Assembly (NCBI RefSeq): GCF_035467215.1
Contig: NZ_DATITZ010000183.1
Coordinates: 1 to 23,924, forward strand
Origin: Thiocapsa sp035467215
GTDB lineage: Bacteria > Pseudomonadota > Gammaproteobacteria > Chromatiales > Chromatiaceae
Length of the DNA: 23,924 nt
Direction of reading: 5' to 3'
The notes beneath the pieces were generated by a model that was not told the origin of the DNA, made no database searches, and worked only from the letters and a program-made list of their open reading frames with translations. Positions 23,044 through 23,924 of the stretch are shown here, one piece after another; the first letter of the stretch is position 1, and each line of letters opens with the position of its first letter. The translations under genes were made by a program, and so were the position numbers.

Positions 23044-23128
23044 AAACCGCGTCCAGAGTGAAAACCGACGTTTAGACAGAGCCTGCCCCCTCGAGGGCAT
23101 CCGAAGCCGTGTGCGTGACGCGGTTTAG
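23044..23128. repeat. 85-bp inverted-repeat structure upstream of ratA
   Basis: AAACCGCGTC (23044-23053) and GACGCGGTTT (23117-23126) are perfect 10-bp arms; the right end extends to TGACGCGGTTTAG (23116-23128). This is the exact inverse of the 13-mer at 6586-6598. An inner palindrome CCCTCGAGGG lies near 23090. Size and ends match the element at 6586-6673, but the interiors differ, so common origin is only suggested. Confidence 0.5.
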
Positions 23129-23246
23129 AGAATGAAAAGATCCGAATGTCGTCGCGCGACCACCGTTGATCCACGCCCGTCGACCCTCGCGTACGGGTCT
23201 ACCGGGAGGCGAGCCGACGGAAACCGTCGCAGGTGATCTCGGCGCT
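23129..23246. other. Spacer between transporter end and the repeat
   Basis: No gene, terminator or promoter can be supported here. A partial palindrome near 23190 is not followed by a T-run. Confidence 0.3.
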
Positions 23247-23924
23247 TTACCCCAGCCCGATCCACTTCAAGACGCCCAGGGCATTCAAGAGCACGATGCC
23301 AACGGCAATGGGGGCGACGTAACGGATCAGCAACCACCACAGGCGGTAGAACCAGCCGTCGCCCATCTCCAGCTCATCGACGGAAGAGGCACGCGACAGC
23401 ATCCAACCGGCGAAGATCGCGATCAGGACGCCGCCCAAGGGCAGCATGATGTTCGCTGTCAGGAAGTCGAATAGATCGAGAAAGCCCTTGCCGAAGATCT
23501 TGACCTCCGACCAGGCGTTCAACGACAGCAGACAGGCGATGCCCAGCAGCCAGACAGTCACGCCGCCCAGCACCGACGCACGCACCCGGCTGAAGCTTAG
23601 ATTCTCGACCAGCCAAGCCACCAGCGGCTCCAAGAGGGAGATGGCCGAGGTCCAGGCCGCGAACAGCAAGAGCACGAAAAACAGGGCCCCGAAGAAGGCA
23701 CCGCCCGGCATGTCTCCGAAGGCGATGGGCAGGGTCTGGAAGATGAGTCCCGGACCGCTGTCGGGCGCCAGGCCGTGGGCGAAGACGATGGGGAAGATCG
23801 CAAGTCCGGCCAGCAGGGCCACCAGGGTGTCGAGCCCGGCGATGATCATGGTGTTCTGTGCGATCGATGAGTCGCGTTTCAGATAAGACCCGTAGATCAT
23901 GATGGCGCCCATCCCGAGACTCAG
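23247..23924 (-). CDS. Sodium-dependent transporter (NSS family), C-terminal part
   Basis: The frame runs in from the right edge and encodes the last 225 residues of a neurotransmitter:sodium symporter-type protein. It starts LSLGMGAIMIYGSYLKRDSS, the segment after transmembrane helix 6 in LeuT-like carriers. Further segments are MIIAGLDTLVALLAGLAIF, GAFFGALFFVLLLFAAWTSA followed by ISLLEPLVAWLVE, GGVTVWLLGIACLLSLNAW, TANIMLPLGGVLIAIFAGWM and YVAPIAVGIVLLNALGVLKW, about six membrane helices. These inner-membrane carriers move amino acids or related solutes with Na+. The N-terminal half with most of the substrate and sodium sites is outside the window, so the substrate cannot be assigned. It precedes ratA on the same strand after about 200 bases. 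Confidence 0.9.
   Translation of the reverse strand: MSLGMGAIMIYGSYLKRDSSIAQNTMIIAGLDTLVALLAGLAIFPIVFAHGLAPDSGPGLIFQTLPIAFGDMPGGAFFGALFFVLLLFAAWTSAISLLEPLVAWLVENLSFSRVRASVLGGVTVWLLGIACLLSLNAWSEVKIFGKGFLDLFDFLTANIMLPLGGVLIAIFAGWMLSRASSVDELEMGDGWFYRLWWLLIRYVAPIAVGIVLLNALGVLKWIGLG

Noticed and set aside
1..23924. CRISPR array, tRNA or rRNA genes
   Set aside because: No regularly spaced repeats and no tRNA- or rRNA-like sequence were noticed by eye. A tRNAscan or Infernal run would be decisive.

Overview
The window reads as one stretch of chromosome from a GC-rich gammaproteobacterium. The fur/bamE divergent pair, the ratA-rnfH overlap, mfd and the general protein style suggest a purple sulfur bacterium of the Chromatiales (Thiocapsa-like). 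That placement is from recalled family resemblance; no search was run.

Region 1 (1 to about 8.5 kb) is a decaying accessory zone. It opens with the 3' end of an IS630-type transposase. It then holds a mix of intact and broken genes: a methyltransferase remnant, an intact single-domain globin, an intact long-chain acyl-CoA ligase, an M48 peptidase remnant whose 5' break abuts the 5' break of a HEAT-repeat gene, a small exported protein, an intact class I methyltransferase, a SARP-type regulator that loses its homology just before an 88-bp inverted-repeat element, a frameshifted small gene, a TPR protein with an apparent large internal deletion, and a methyltransferase with a frameshift and an in-frame stop. 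At least four genes carry frameshifts or stops, and several others look like deletion products.

Region 2 (8.7 to 12.2 kb) is a complete mfd, the transcription-repair coupling factor.

Region 3 (12.2 to 21.0 kb) is the most interesting part. A 720-bp leader rich in inverted repeats precedes four same-strand genes: a secreted subtilisin-like protease, a methyltransferase fused to a helical-repeat domain, a RgpF-family glycan protein, and a secreted protein with a predicted helical-toroid (glycosidase-like) domain and an InlB-type repeat. The first and last genes are unrelated over most of their length but end in the same 249-residue, four-cysteine domain. It is 71% identical by hand count with no gaps. 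Within the protease gene, base composition changes sharply near where this domain begins. This looks like a modular set of exported proteins with a common C-terminal module, next to surface-glycan enzymes.

Region 4 (21.0 to 23.9 kb) is conserved housekeeping DNA: fur and bamE divergent, then rnfH and ratA on the minus strand with a clear terminator. It ends with the C-terminal part of a sodium-dependent (NSS family) transporter that runs off the right edge.
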